Source: Rhodanobacter thiooxydans LCS2 (lineage in GTDB: Bacteria > Pseudomonadota > Gammaproteobacteria > Xanthomonadales > Rhodanobacteraceae). Taken from it: a DNA stretch of 64,000 bases. Made by a program: the position numbers and the translations under genes. Shown here piece by piece: positions 47,511 through 56,261 of the stretch. Under the pieces are notes generated by a model. That model was not told the origin of the DNA. It made no database searches and saw nothing but the letters and a program-made list of their open reading frames with translations. The DNA is taken from the NCBI RefSeq assembly GCF_000264375.1, contig NZ_AJXW01000020.1, forward strand, positions 90,104 to 154,103. Reading direction: 5' to 3'. The stretch's first letter is position 1, and every line of letters starts with the position of its first letter.

Positions 47511-49301
47511 ATGGAATTGATCCGCAACTTCTCCATCATCGCCCACATCGACCACGGCAAGTCGACCCTGGCCGATCGCATCATCCAGATCTGCGGCGGC
47601 CTGGCCGAGCGCGAGATGGAAGCGCAGGTGCTGGACGACAACCCGATCGAGCGCGAGCGCGGCATCACCATCAAGGCGCGCTCGGTGTCGCTGCCGTACA
47701 AGGCGCGCAACGGCAAGACCTACCAGCTCAACTTCATCGACACCCCGGGCCACGTCGACTTCTCCTACGAGGTCAGCCGCTCGCTGGCCGCCTGCGAAGG
47801 TGCGCTGCTGGTGGTGGACGCCGCCCAGGGCGTGGAAGCGCAGTCGGTGGCCAACTGCTACACGGCCATCGAGATGGGACTGGAAGTGGTGCCGGTGCTG
47901 AACAAGATCGACCTGCCGACTGCCGACATCGAGAAGGTGAAGGGCGAGATCGAGGCGGTGATCGGCATCGACGCCACCGACGCGGTGCCGATCAGCGCCA
48001 AGACCGGCCTCAACGTGGTCGAGGTGCTGGAAGCGATCGTGGCGCGCATCCCGCCGCCCAAGCCGCGCGATACCGACCGGCTGCAGGCGCTGATCATCGA
48101 TTCCTGGTTCGACAACTACCTCGGCGTGGTGTCGCTGGTGCGTGTGATGCAGGGCGAAATCAAGCCCGGCGACAAGCTGCTGGTGATGTCCACCGGGCGC
48201 ACCCACGAGGTGGACGACGTCGGCGTGTTCACGCCCAAGCGCAAGAAGCTGGACAAGCTGGGCGCTGGCGAGGTGGGCTGGATCAACGCCTCGATCAAGG
48301 ACGTGCACGGCGCGCCGGTCGGCGACACGCTGACGCTCGCCGCAAAACCCGCGGAAAAGGCGTTGCCCGGTTTCCAGACCATGCAGCCGCGCGTGTTCGC
48401 CGGCCTGTTCCCCGTGTCGTCGGACGACTTTCCGGCGATGCGCGAGGCGCTGGACAAGCTGCGCCTGAACGACGCCGCGCTGTTCTTCGAGCCGGAATCC
48501 TCCGAGGCGATGGGCTTCGGCTTCCGCTGCGGCTTCCTCGGCATGCTGCACATGGAGATCGTGCAGGAGCGGCTGGAGCGCGAGTACGACCTGGATCTAA
48601 TCACCACCGCGCCCACCGTGGTCTACGAGATCCTGAAGAGCGACGGCTCCACGATGATGCTGGACAACCCGGCCAAGCTGCCGTCGTCGCCGCAGGTGCA
48701 GGAGATTCGTGAGCCGATCATCGTCGCCAACATCCTCACCCCGCCGGACTACATCGGCAACGTGATCACCCTGTGCGAGGAGAAGCGCGGCGTGCAGCGC
48801 TCGATCCAGTACCTGGCCACCCAGGTGCAGATCAGCTACGAGATGCCGCTGGCCGAGGTGGTGATGGATTTCTTCGACCGGCTGAAATCCGTTTCGCGCG
48901 GGTACGCCTCGATGGACTACCACTTCGAGCGTTTCGATGCCGGCCCGTTCGTGCGCGTGGACGTGCTGATCAATGGCGACCGCGTCGACGCGCTCTCGCT
49001 GATCGTGCACCGCAGCCACGCCGACCGCCGCGGCCGCGACCTGGTCGAGCGGATGAAGGACCTGATCCCGCGCCAGCAGTTCGACGTGGCGATCCAGGCC
49101 GCGATCGGTGCGCAGGTCATCGCGCGTTCCACGGTGAAAGCCCTGCGCAAGAATGTTCTGGCCAAGTGCTACGGTGGCGACGTCAGCCGCAAGAAGAAGC
49201 TGCTGGAGAAGCAGAAGGAAGGCAAGAAACGCATGAAGCAGGTCGGTCGCGTGGAAATTCCCCAGGAAGCCTTCCTGGCGGTTTTGAAAGTGGATAAATA
49301 G
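47511..49301 (+). CDS. lepA: Elongation factor 4 (LepA)
   Basis: Ribosome-associated translational GTPase implicated in ribosome biogenesis and back-translocation. The 596-residue protein matches the E. coli length. It has G1 [10 protein letters not shown]3 DTPGHVDF, G4 [31 protein letters not shown], and the LepA-specific C-terminal domain with [36 protein letters not shown]. The start is at 47511. A GATAAT sequence at 47420-47425 could be a -10 element. lepB follows after a 100-nt repeat. Confidence 0.98.
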   Translation: MELIRNFSIIAHIDHGKSTLADRIIQICGGLAEREMEAQVLDDNPIERERGITIKARSVSLPYKARNGKTYQLNFIDTPGHVDFSYEVSRSLAACEGALLVVDAAQGVEAQSVANCYTAIEMGLEVVPVLNKIDLPTADIEKVKGEIEAVIGIDATDAVPISAKTGLNVVEVLEAIVARIPPPKPRDTDRLQALIIDSWFDNYLGVVSLVRVMQGEIKPGDKLLVMSTGRTHEVDDVGVFTPKRKKLDKLGAGEVGWINASIKDVHGAPVGDTLTLAAKPAEKALPGFQTMQPRVFAGLFPVSSDDFPAMREALDKLRLNDAALFFEPESSEAMGFGFRCGFLGMLHMEIVQERLEREYDLDLITTAPTVVYEILKSDGSTMMLDNPAKLPSSPQVQEIREPIIVANILTPPDYIGNVITLCEEKRGVQRSIQYLATQVQISYEMPLAEVVMDFFDRLKSVSRGYASMDYHFERFDAGPFVRVDVLINGDRVDALSLIVHRSHADRRGRDLVERMKDLIPRQQFDVAIQAAIGAQVIARSTVKALRKNVLAKCYGGDVSRKKKLLEKQKEGKKRMKQVGRVEIPQEAFLAVLKVDK

Positions 49302-49302
49302 C

Positions 49303-49385
49303 CGGGAATGGAGAAGGGGGAATAGGGAATCGGAAGAGCAGCGCGTTGCCGCTTTTCCATCCCTGTTCCCCATTCCCTGTTCCCA
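49303..49385. repeat. Palindromic element, family C copy 1
   Basis: Left arm GGGAATGGAGAAGGGGGAAT...GGGAATCG and right arm CCCTGTTCCCCATTCCCTGT are complementary around a loop containing GCCGCTTTT. It lies directly between the lepA stop and the lepB ribosome-binding site. A sister copy is at 52546-52613. Confidence 0.8.
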
Positions 49386-49402
49386 GCTCCGAAGGAGCCC
49401 CC

Positions 49403-50299
49403 ATGGAATTCGATTTTTCTGCCATCCTGCTTGGCCTCACCGTGCTGTTCGGCGTGGTGTGGGGGCTGGACCGGCTGTTTCTGTACAAGAAGCGCAAGGC
49501 GCGGCTGGAGGCAGCTGGCGAGGAGTATCGCGACCCGGCCCCGGTGGACTGGTCGCGCTCGCTGTTTCCGGTGGTGCTGGTGGTGCTGCTGCTGCGCTCG
49601 TTCGTGGCAGAACCCTTTCGCATTCCGTCGGGCTCGATGATGCCGACGCTGGACGTGGGCGATTTCATCCTGGTCAACAAGTTCGCCTACGGCCTGCGCA
49701 TGCCCGCGTTCAACAACAAGCTGGTCGATCTCGGCGAGCCGCAGCGTGGCGACGTGGTGGTGTTCCGCTTCCCCGGCTACCTGTGTGAGGAAGGCGGCAA
49801 GCTGGTGCGCAGCGGCGACATGAGCTGCAGTGATCCGCACGCGTCGGTGCCGGCGCAGAACTGGATCAAGCGGGTGATCGGCCTGCCGGGCGACAGCATT
49901 GAGGTGCATGGCGCCGAGCTGTGGGTGAACGGCCAGCGCGTGAACGCCGAGGAGATCGGCCCCTATGTGGGCAACCCGCAGCGCAGCGTGGACCAGATCA
50001 TGCTGAACATGGGAGCCACGGTGTGGACCGAGCACCTGGGCAAGGTCAACCACATGATTGCGCGGATGCCGGCCTATACCACGCCCAATCCGATCCCGAA
50101 CGACCGCGTGCCCTCGAAGGTGCCGCCGGGGTGCTACCTGGTGATGGGCGACAACCGCTACGACAGCCTGGACAGCCGCTGGTGGGGCTGCATGCCGGAG
50201 CAGAACCTGGCCGGCAAGGCGTTCCTGATCTGGATGAGCTGGAAGGGCTGGGGCACCGGTGGGGTGGACTTCTCGCGCATCGGCACGGTGATCCACTGA
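49403..50299 (+). CDS. lepB: Signal peptidase I
   Basis: Inner-membrane leader peptidase. The 298-residue protein has two N-terminal membrane spans (about 5-25 and 52-66) joined by a basic loop. The catalytic Ser78 lies in PFRIPSGSMMPTL and the general-base Lys156 in QNWIKRVIGLPGDSIEV. GCYLVMGDNRYDSLDSRWWG, the C-terminal family box, is present. The ATG at 49403 has GAAGGAG upstream, just outside the repeat. The lepA-lepB-rnc-era-recO order is conserved in gammaproteobacteria. Confidence 0.97.
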   Translation: MEFDFSAILLGLTVLFGVVWGLDRLFLYKKRKARLEAAGEEYRDPAPVDWSRSLFPVVLVVLLLRSFVAEPFRIPSGSMMPTLDVGDFILVNKFAYGLRMPAFNNKLVDLGEPQRGDVVVFRFPGYLCEEGGKLVRSGDMSCSDPHASVPAQNWIKRVIGLPGDSIEVHGAELWVNGQRVNAEEIGPYVGNPQRSVDQIMLNMGATVWTEHLGKVNHMIARMPAYTTPNPIPNDRVPSKVPPGCYLVMGDNRYDSLDSRWWGCMPEQNLAGKAFLIWMSWKGWGTGGVDFSRIGTVIH

Positions 50300-50364
50300 G
50301 GCTGATCGTGGCGGCCCGGCTGGCGAAAGCGTGACGGGGTCGAACCGCCGCGCGCGTGTGGCGG

Positions 50365-50393
50365 CCGACAGTGCGAGAATCCGCAGGCATAAT
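50365..50393 (+). promoter_or_regulatory. Possible promoter for the DUF4845-rnc-era-recO genes
   Basis: CCGACA (50365-50370) and CATAAT (50388-50393, 5/6 match) are 17 bp apart in the 183-nt gap after lepB, about 90 nt before the DUF4845 start. Confidence 0.42.
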
Positions 50394-50482
50394 CGGCACG
50401 CCCGCATGGGCGGCGACGGTCGCCGTGCGCGGGTCACCATACACACACAGGCACGCCAAGCAGGCGGCATAGCGAGGGGACT

Positions 50483-50866
50483 ATGAAATCGAAGCAGTCG
50501 GGTATCACCCTGGTCGGGTTCCTGATGGTCATGGCCATCGTGGGCTTCCTGGCCTACATGGGCATGAAGCTGCTGCCGTCATACTCTGAGTACATGGGCG
50601 TGGTGAAGGCGATGAACCAGGTCGCCACCGAGGGCACCAACGGCAGGTCGCTGGACGATATTCGCCGCGGCCTGATGTTCAAGATGGGCTTCCAGTATGT
50701 GGACGACGCCACCATCAAGCCGGCGAACATCACCATCGTGCGCAACAGCGGCGGCGCCAATCAGCTGCGCGTGGCCTACGACAAGCAGATTCCGTTCATG
50801 TACAACATCGACTTCCTGCTGCACTTCGAGAAGAGCGTGCCGCTGCAGGGCAACGTGGGCGAGTAA
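50483..50866 (+). CDS. DUF4845 protein (pilin-like N-terminus)
   Basis: A 127-residue protein with a type IV pilin-like beginning: a short basic leader, SGITLVGFLMVMAIVGFLAYMGMKLLPSY, then a small periplasmic domain. The exact prepilin Gly-Phe cleavage signature is not clear. DUF4845 proteins are regularly found between lepB and rnc in proteobacteria, and their function is unknown. The frame closes with TAA at 50864, and rnc begins four bases further on in the same frame, so the two are closely coupled. Confidence 0.85.
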   Translation: MKSKQSGITLVGFLMVMAIVGFLAYMGMKLLPSYSEYMGVVKAMNQVATEGTNGRSLDDIRRGLMFKMGFQYVDDATIKPANITIVRNSGGANQLRVAYDKQIPFMYNIDFLLHFEKSVPLQGNVGE

Positions 50867-50869
50867 CTT

Positions 50870-51529
50870 TTGGAACCGAACTACCGTTTTCGCGACCCGA
50901 CGCTGGCGCAGCTGGCGCTGACCCACCGCAGCGTCGGCAAGCCGAACAACGAGCGACTGGAGTTCCTCGGCGATGCGCTGCTCGGCGCGATCGTCGCCGA
51001 GATGCTGTACGAAGCCCACCCCAGGGCCAGCGAAGGCGAGTTGTCGCGGTTGCGTGCGCAACTGGTCAACGGCCAGGCGCTGGCCGTGGTGGCACGCGAA
51101 CTGGCGCTGGGCGACGGGCTGAAGCTCGGCCCCGGCGAATTGAAGAGCGGCGGCTTCCGGCGCGATTCGATCCTCGCCGACGCGTTCGAGGCGATGGTCG
51201 CCGCGGTCTACCAGGACGGCGGCTTCGACGCCTGCCGCGAGTTCGTGCGCGGGCTGTTCGCCGAACGCATCGTCGCCCTGCGCCGTTCCTCCAAGGACGC
51301 CAAGACGCGGCTGCAGGAATGGCTGCAGGCCAAGGGCCTGCCGTTGCCGCAGTACGAACTGGTCGCCAGCCATGGCGAGGACCACGCCAAGACCTTCGAC
51401 GTCAGCTGCCGCATCGGCGAACCGCTGGCGTTCATCGCCGAAGCGCATGGCGGCAGCCGCCGTGCCGCGGAGCAGGACGCGGCCGAGACCGTGTTGAACC
51501 GGCTGCTGGAGCAGCAGCGCGACGCCTGA
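50870..51529 (+). CDS. rnc: Ribonuclease III
   Basis: Double-strand-specific endonuclease for rRNA and mRNA processing. The 219-residue protein has the signature [13 protein letters not shown] with catalytic acids, [20 protein letters not shown] with the second catalytic glutamate, and a C-terminal dsRNA-binding domain (about 150-217, [23 protein letters not shown]...[19 protein letters not shown]). The start is the TTG at 50870: an in-frame stop lies four bases before it and no ATG or GTG follows before [16 protein letters not shown]. The unusual start and tight coupling to DUF4845 may limit expression. Confidence 0.95.
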   Translation: MEPNYRFRDPTLAQLALTHRSVGKPNNERLEFLGDALLGAIVAEMLYEAHPRASEGELSRLRAQLVNGQALAVVARELALGDGLKLGPGELKSGGFRRDSILADAFEAMVAAVYQDGGFDACREFVRGLFAERIVALRRSSKDAKTRLQEWLQAKGLPLPQYELVASHGEDHAKTFDVSCRIGEPLAFIAEAHGGSRRAAEQDAAETVLNRLLEQQRDA

Positions 51530-51611
51530 CCCCGCTGCTTCCGCCTGCCGCGCCCGCGTGCCGCCTCCGGCGAAGCACTACACTTGCCACCCGACCCGAG
51601 CGACCCGCGCC

Positions 51612-52544
51612 ATGAACCACGAACTGGACCCCGCCGGCGGCACGCTGCCGCACGAGAACTTCCGTTGCGGCCTGGTGGCGCTGGCCGGGCGGCCGAACGT
51701 GGGCAAGTCCACCTTGCTCAACGCGCTGATCGGCTTTCGCCTGTCGATCACCAGCCCGCGGCCGCAGACCACCCGCCACCGCATCCTCGGCATCAGTACC
51801 AGCGAGGCCGGGCAGATCATGTACGTCGACACGCCGGGCCTGCATCGCGGCGCCAAGCGCGCGATGAACCGCAGCCTGAATCGCGCCGCGCGCTCGGCCA
51901 TCAGCGACGTCGACCTGGTGGTGCAGGTGATCGAGGCCGGCCGCTGGACCGACGAGGACGAGGCGCTGTACGCCGCCCTGGTCGAGCAGCCGACGCCACG
52001 CCTGCTGGCGATCAACAAGGTCGACCTCAGCAAGGACAAGTCGGCGATGCTGCCGTTCGTCGCCGGGTTGGCGGCGGAACACAGCTACGACGAGATCCAC
52101 TACCTCAGCGCGCTCAAGCGCAAGGGCCTGAAGGAGCTGGAGCGGGCGATCCTGCAGCGCCTGCCGGTGCGCCCGCCGGTATTCGGCGAGGACGAGATCA
52201 CCGACCGCAGCGAACGCTTCCTCGCCGCCGAGATGGTGCGTGAGCAGCTGATGCTGCGGCTGGATCAGGAGCTGCCGTACGCCACCACGGTGGAGATCGA
52301 GCAGTTCAGCGACCGCCCCGACGGCATCGCCGAGATCCATGCGGTGATCTGGGTCGAGCGCGACGGCCAGAAGGCGATCGTGATCGGCAACGGCGGCGCC
52401 CAGCTCAAGGCGATCGGCAGCAACGCGCGGCGCCACATGGAGCGCATGTTCGAGCGCAAGGTGTTCCTGAAGCTGTGGGTGAAGGTGCGCGAAGGCTGGG
52501 TCGACGACGAGAACATGCTGAAGAAGTTCGGCTATACGGATTGA
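51612..52544 (+). CDS. era: GTPase Era
   Basis: Essential GTPase for 16S rRNA 3'-end maturation and 30S assembly. The 310-residue protein has G1 GRPNVGKST, switch regions with [10 protein letters not shown]3 DTPGLH, G4 NKVDL, G5 SALK, and the C-terminal KH domain with [22 protein letters not shown] (GxxG RNA-binding loop), then [14 protein letters not shown]. The ATG at 51612 was chosen; it lies 82 nt after rnc. A family C palindrome separates it from recO. Confidence 0.97.
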   Translation: MNHELDPAGGTLPHENFRCGLVALAGRPNVGKSTLLNALIGFRLSITSPRPQTTRHRILGISTSEAGQIMYVDTPGLHRGAKRAMNRSLNRAARSAISDVDLVVQVIEAGRWTDEDEALYAALVEQPTPRLLAINKVDLSKDKSAMLPFVAGLAAEHSYDEIHYLSALKRKGLKELERAILQRLPVRPPVFGEDEITDRSERFLAAEMVREQLMLRLDQELPYATTVEIEQFSDRPDGIAEIHAVIWVERDGQKAIVIGNGGAQLKAIGSNARRHMERMFERKVFLKLWVKVREGWVDDENMLKKFGYTD

Positions 52545-52545
52545 G

Positions 52546-52613
52546 AGCAGGGAATAGGGAATAGGGAATCGTAGAAGCTGCCGCTTTTGCTCCCCTATTC
52601 CCGATTCCCTGCT
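52546..52613. repeat. Palindromic element, family C copy 2
   Basis: AGCAGGGAATAGGGAATAGG at the left is complementary to CCTATTCCCGATTCCCTGCT at the right, around a loop with GCCGCTTTT. The loop and arms resemble 49303-49385. It fills nearly the whole gap between era and recO. Confidence 0.85.
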
Positions 52614-52621
52614 GACCAGCC

Positions 52622-53347
52622 ATGCGCCTCGAACAGCAACCCGCCTACGTCCTGCATGCGCGTGCGTACCGCGAGACGTCGCTGCTGCTGGAGTGCCTGA
52701 CCCGCGAGCACGGCCGGCTCGGCGTGGTGGCGCGTGGCGTCCGTGGCGAGCGCTCGCGCCTGCGGCGGGCGCAACTGGAGCCGTTCCAGCCGCTGGCGTT
52801 GGATCTGCTGCTGCGCGGCGAGCTGGCCACGCTGACCGCGGTCGAAACGGTGGGCACGCCGACGCGCCTGCCGGGCGACGCCGGCCTGGCCGGGCTGTAT
52901 CTCAACGAACTGGTGGTGCGCCTGACCGGCCGGCAGGACCCGTACCCGCGGTTGTTCGATGCCTATGCGCGCACCCTGGCGCGGCTGGCCGCCGGCGAGT
53001 CGCTGGCCTGGAGCCTGCGCCGCTTCGAGCGTGACCTGCTGGAGGCGATCGGCTACGGCCTGCAGCTGCTGCACGACGCGGAATCCGGCGAGCCGCTGGA
53101 GCCGTCGGCGTGCTACCGCTATCACGTCGAGCAGGGCGCCGTGCGCTGCGCCGCCAGCACGCCGCATGCGCTGCGCGGCAGCGACCTGCTGGCGCTCGGG
53201 CAGGACAGCATGCCCGACGCCCATGGCCTGAAAACCTTGCGCGACCTGATGCGGGAAGTGATCCGCTTCCACCTGGGCGGGAGCGAGCTGCGTGCCTGGC
53301 GCGTGCTGGCGACGGCGGTCTCGGGGCGCAAGGCGCCGCCTGGCTAG
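52622..53347 (+). CDS. recO: DNA repair protein RecO
   Basis: Recombination mediator that helps load RecA on SSB-coated gaps with RecR. The 241-residue protein has the N-terminal OB-fold segment AYVLHARAYRETSLLLECLTREHGRLGVVARGVRG, then LRRAQLEPFQPLALDLL, YLNELVVRLTGRQDPYPRLFDAYARTL and RRFERDLLEAIGYGLQL. The usual zinc-finger cysteines are not evident, as in many gammaproteobacterial RecO. The TAG stop is the first TAG of the palindrome at 53344-53405. Confidence 0.95.
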   Translation: MRLEQQPAYVLHARAYRETSLLLECLTREHGRLGVVARGVRGERSRLRRAQLEPFQPLALDLLLRGELATLTAVETVGTPTRLPGDAGLAGLYLNELVVRLTGRQDPYPRLFDAYARTLARLAAGESLAWSLRRFERDLLEAIGYGLQLLHDAESGEPLEPSACYRYHVEQGAVRCAASTPHALRGSDLLALGQDSMPDAHGLKTLRDLMREVIRFHLGGSELRAWRVLATAVSGRKAPPG

Positions 53348-53405
53348 GAGCGTGGAAGGCCGACGCTCTTGCAGCCCTGAAGATTTCTGCCGTCCACGCT
53401 CCTAG
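53344..53405. repeat. Palindrome joining the ends of recO and the receiver/HPt gene
   Basis: CTAGGAGCGTGGA at the left and TCCACGCTCCTAG at the right are exact complements, with further pairing inside. The left TAG stops recO. The right CTA, read on the other strand, is the TAG stop of the convergent receiver gene. The arms share TAGGAGC with family A. Confidence 0.85.
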
Positions 53406-54160
53406 TTGTCCAGCACCTGCAGCGTCGCCAGCAGGGCACGGCGGAAGCGCGCCAGGGCGATTGGCGTGGCCCCACGCTGCAGCAATTGCCGCTGCAGCAG
53501 CACGGTCTGTATGGACAGCGTGGCCGCGCCACAGAAGCCGCAGGAGGAGCGCAGCCGGTGCAGGCGCTCGCCGAAGCCGGCAGGGTCGCGGCTCAGCGCA
53601 TCGAGTTCCTGGTGCAGCAGGGCGAGTTCCTCGCGCAGCAGCAGGCGCAGGGCGCGCATGGTGGTGGCGTCGCCGCTGGCGGTCAGGGCGGCCTGGTCGT
53701 CCAGCATGCCAGCGGCCTGCCGCTCCGGCTGCACCAGGGCCAGCACCTTCTGCAATTCGGCCAGGCCACACGGTTTCAGCAGGATCTGGCTGAAGCCGGC
53801 GTCGAGCAGCGACTGCCGCGCGCCCGGTTCCAGCTCGGCCGTGGTGGCCACCGCAATGCTTTCCGCCGAGCGGGCCCGCTCGTCCTCGCGCAGCGCGGTC
53901 AGGATCTGCAGCGCGCCGGCACCGGGCATGCGGCAATCCAGCAGCAGCAGGTCGAACGGTTCGGCGCGTGCCCGCTGCAAGGCCGTCGCGCCGTCCAGGC
54001 AGGCCTCCGTGCGGGCACCCATCACGTCCAGCCCGTCGCACAGGAAACGGCAGCTGCCGGGATCGTCGTCGGCCACCAGTACCCGCACGCGGCTGGCAGG
54101 GGTGGGCTCGGAATCGGTGTTGACGAGGGGGCTGCTCATGACGAAATCCATATCGTTCAT
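53402..54160 (-). CDS. Response regulator with C-terminal HPt-like domain
   Basis: A 252-residue soluble signalling protein. The receiver domain (about 24-145) is intact: acidic DDD at 31-33, phospho-acceptor Asp75 in LLLLDCRMPGAG, and Lys129 in LLKPCG. The C-terminal part (about 160-250) resembles a histidine phosphotransfer domain, with His201 in LHRLRSSCGFCGA matching the HPt H-x-L-K/R-G/S pattern. No histidine kinase or output domain is adjacent. The ATG at 54160 is 24 nt from the divergent ydbH start; an ATG at 54139 is equally possible. Confidence 0.85.
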   Translation of the reverse strand: MNDMDFVMSSPLVNTDSEPTPASRVRVLVADDDPGSCRFLCDGLDVMGARTEACLDGATALQRARAEPFDLLLLDCRMPGAGALQILTALREDERARSAESIAVATTAELEPGARQSLLDAGFSQILLKPCGLAELQKVLALVQPERQAAGMLDDQAALTASGDATTMRALRLLLREELALLHQELDALSRDPAGFGERLHRLRSSCGFCGAATLSIQTVLLQRQLLQRGATPIALARFRRALLATLQVLDN

Positions 54161-54184
54161 CTTGATTTGGCAGAATGGCCCGAC

Positions 54185-56209
54185 ATGCGCCCGACTTCAA
54201 GCCACTTGCTGCTGTGCTGCTGCCTGCTGCTGGGGATCGGCTGGATGCTGCCTGCGCAGGCGCAGGTGCTGCTGACGGCGAAGTCGATCAGCGTGCCGGG
54301 GGTGCGCCTGCAGGGGGTAAGCCTGCGCCTCGACGAGGAGGCTGCCGGGGTCCTGCGGCTGCAATTGAGCGCCGAGCAGGCCGACGTGCCGGCGATGGGC
54401 TGGCGGCGGCTGGGCCTGAGCCTCGACGGCAACCTGCAGCGCGATGCCCGCCTGCGCTGGAGCCTCGACGGCAACGTGCGCCTGGCCGGCGCGCCGGGCG
54501 GGGCGCTCAGCGACGCCCGCGTCAACATCCTGCTCAGTGAGGCGGCCAACACCCTGCTGGTCGACATCACCCAGGGCAAGGCGCACGCCAGCACCGCGCT
54601 GCCGCTGGACCAGCCCACGCATGCGCAGATCAGCCTGGACAATCTTCCCGCCGGCTGGCTGCAGGGCCTGCTGGGCACGGTCTGGTCGGGGCGCCCCACC
54701 GGCGGCCGGCTGGATGCCGAACTGGCGCTGGACCTGCGCGATCCCGGCCTGCAGTCGTCCGGACAGTTCAGCGTGGCCAAGCTGGGTTTCGACACCCCCG
54801 GTGGCACCCTGGCCGGGCAGGGGCTGGACGGCAACGGGCGCTTCAGTCTGGACACCACCGCCGGCCCGGCGCGGATCGAGCTGGACTCCACCCTGCGCCG
54901 CGGCGAGCTGCTGCTGGGGCCGATCTACGCCAGGCTGCCGGATCATCCGGTGCAACTGGCGCTGCACGCGAGTGCGCAGAGCGGCACCTTCGAACTGAGC
55001 CACCTGCGACTGAACGACACCGACGCGCTGCAGCTCGACGGTGCGCTGGCCTTCGACGCGAAAGGCGCGCTGAAGAGCCTGCGGCTGGACCGCCTGCGCG
55101 CGACTTTTCCGGCGGCCTACCAGCGTTATGGCGAGGCCTGGCTGAGCACGCTGGGGCTGCGCGACATGCGCATCGCCGGCCAGCTGAGCGGCAGCCTGGA
55201 CCTGCGCGCAGATGGCCCGCATGCCTTTGCGTTCAACACCGAGGGGCTGAACCTGGCCGACGCGGATGGCCGGCTGGCCGTCGATGGCCTGCAGGGCGGG
55301 CTGGATTGGGCGAGCGACGGCGAGCGGCCGGCCACCACCCTGGGCTGGCGCAGCCTGCAGTTGTTCCACCGCCTGACCCACGGCGCCGCGCAATCGCGCT
55401 GGCAAAGCCGCGGCGGCACGCTCGGCCTGCAGCGACCCTTACTGGTGCCGGTGCTTGAGGGGCAGCTGCGCATCGGCCAGCTGGACTGGCGCCCGGCGGC
55501 GGCCGAAGGGCAGCGGCTGGCGGCCTCGCTGGCGCTGACCGGCGTCGACATGGCCGCGTTCAGCCGGGCGATGGGCTGGCCAGCGTTCCCCGGCACGCTT
55601 GCCGGGGCGATTCCGTCGCTGCGCTGGGTCGACGACCGTTTCGAACTGGCCGGCGGCCTGTCAGCCAGCGTGTTCGGCGGTTTCGTCGACGTTACCGCGC
55701 TCTCGCTGCAGCAGCCGTTTGGCGCCACCCCGGTGCTGACCGGCGACATCACGCTGACGCAGCTGGACCTGGCCGCGATCACCAGCGTGTTCGACTTCGG
55801 CAGCATCACCGGCCCGCTGGACGGGTCGATCGAGGACCTGCGCCTGGTCAACTGGAGCCCGGTCGCGTTCAAGGCCAGCCTGCTGGCGGGCACGGGCGGC
55901 CGGATCAGCCAGCGGGCGGTGAACAACCTCACCAGCGTCGGTGGCGGCGGCATCGCCGCCGGCCTGCAGGGCGCCGTGCTGAAGCTGTTCAAGACCTTCG
56001 GCTACAAGCGCATTGGCCTCAACTGCACGCTGCAGGGCACGCTGTGCAAGATGAGCGGTCTGGAAGCCACCGGCGACGGCTACACTATCGTCGAAGGCAG
56101 TGGTCTGCCGCGGTTGCAGGTGGTCGGCCACCAGACCCAGGTCGACTGGCCGACCCTGGTGCGGCGCCTGCAGGACGCCATCCACGGCGAAGCGCCGCAG
56201 ATTCGCTGA
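54185..56209 (+). CDS. ydbH: YdbH-like AsmA-superfamily protein (intermembrane lipid transport)
   Basis: A 674-residue exported protein. A signal segment (about 1-27, ending PAQAQ) precedes a very long run of repeated beta-strand units. The C-terminal part (about 480-674) has FGGFVDVTALSLQQPF, LDLAAITSVFDFGSITGPLDGSIEDLRLVNWSPVAF and RISQRAVNNLTSVGGGGI, which resemble the YdbH C-terminal family block. In E. coli YdbH, TamB and YhdP together move phospholipids from inner to outer membrane. It is followed after 52 nt by a YdbL-type gene. The long in-frame extension upstream, antisense to the receiver gene, is not coding. Confidence 0.82.
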   Translation: MRPTSSHLLLCCCLLLGIGWMLPAQAQVLLTAKSISVPGVRLQGVSLRLDEEAAGVLRLQLSAEQADVPAMGWRRLGLSLDGNLQRDARLRWSLDGNVRLAGAPGGALSDARVNILLSEAANTLLVDITQGKAHASTALPLDQPTHAQISLDNLPAGWLQGLLGTVWSGRPTGGRLDAELALDLRDPGLQSSGQFSVAKLGFDTPGGTLAGQGLDGNGRFSLDTTAGPARIELDSTLRRGELLLGPIYARLPDHPVQLALHASAQSGTFELSHLRLNDTDALQLDGALAFDAKGALKSLRLDRLRATFPAAYQRYGEAWLSTLGLRDMRIAGQLSGSLDLRADGPHAFAFNTEGLNLADADGRLAVDGLQGGLDWASDGERPATTLGWRSLQLFHRLTHGAAQSRWQSRGGTLGLQRPLLVPVLEGQLRIGQLDWRPAAAEGQRLAASLALTGVDMAAFSRAMGWPAFPGTLAGAIPSLRWVDDRFELAGGLSASVFGGFVDVTALSLQQPFGATPVLTGDITLTQLDLAAITSVFDFGSITGPLDGSIEDLRLVNWSPVAFKASLLAGTGGRISQRAVNNLTSVGGGGIAAGLQGAVLKLFKTFGYKRIGLNCTLQGTLCKMSGLEATGDGYTIVEGSGLPRLQVVGHQTQVDWPTLVRRLQDAIHGEAPQIR

Positions 56210-56261
56210 ACGAAGTGCGGGTGGCGGCGTTTCCCCACCTTTTCAACTACAGGAGTTGGTC

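Noticed and set aside
53486..54184. A 5' extension of the ydbH frame through the receiver gene
   Set aside because: It is antisense to a clear receiver domain, and the signal peptide begins at the ATG at 54185.
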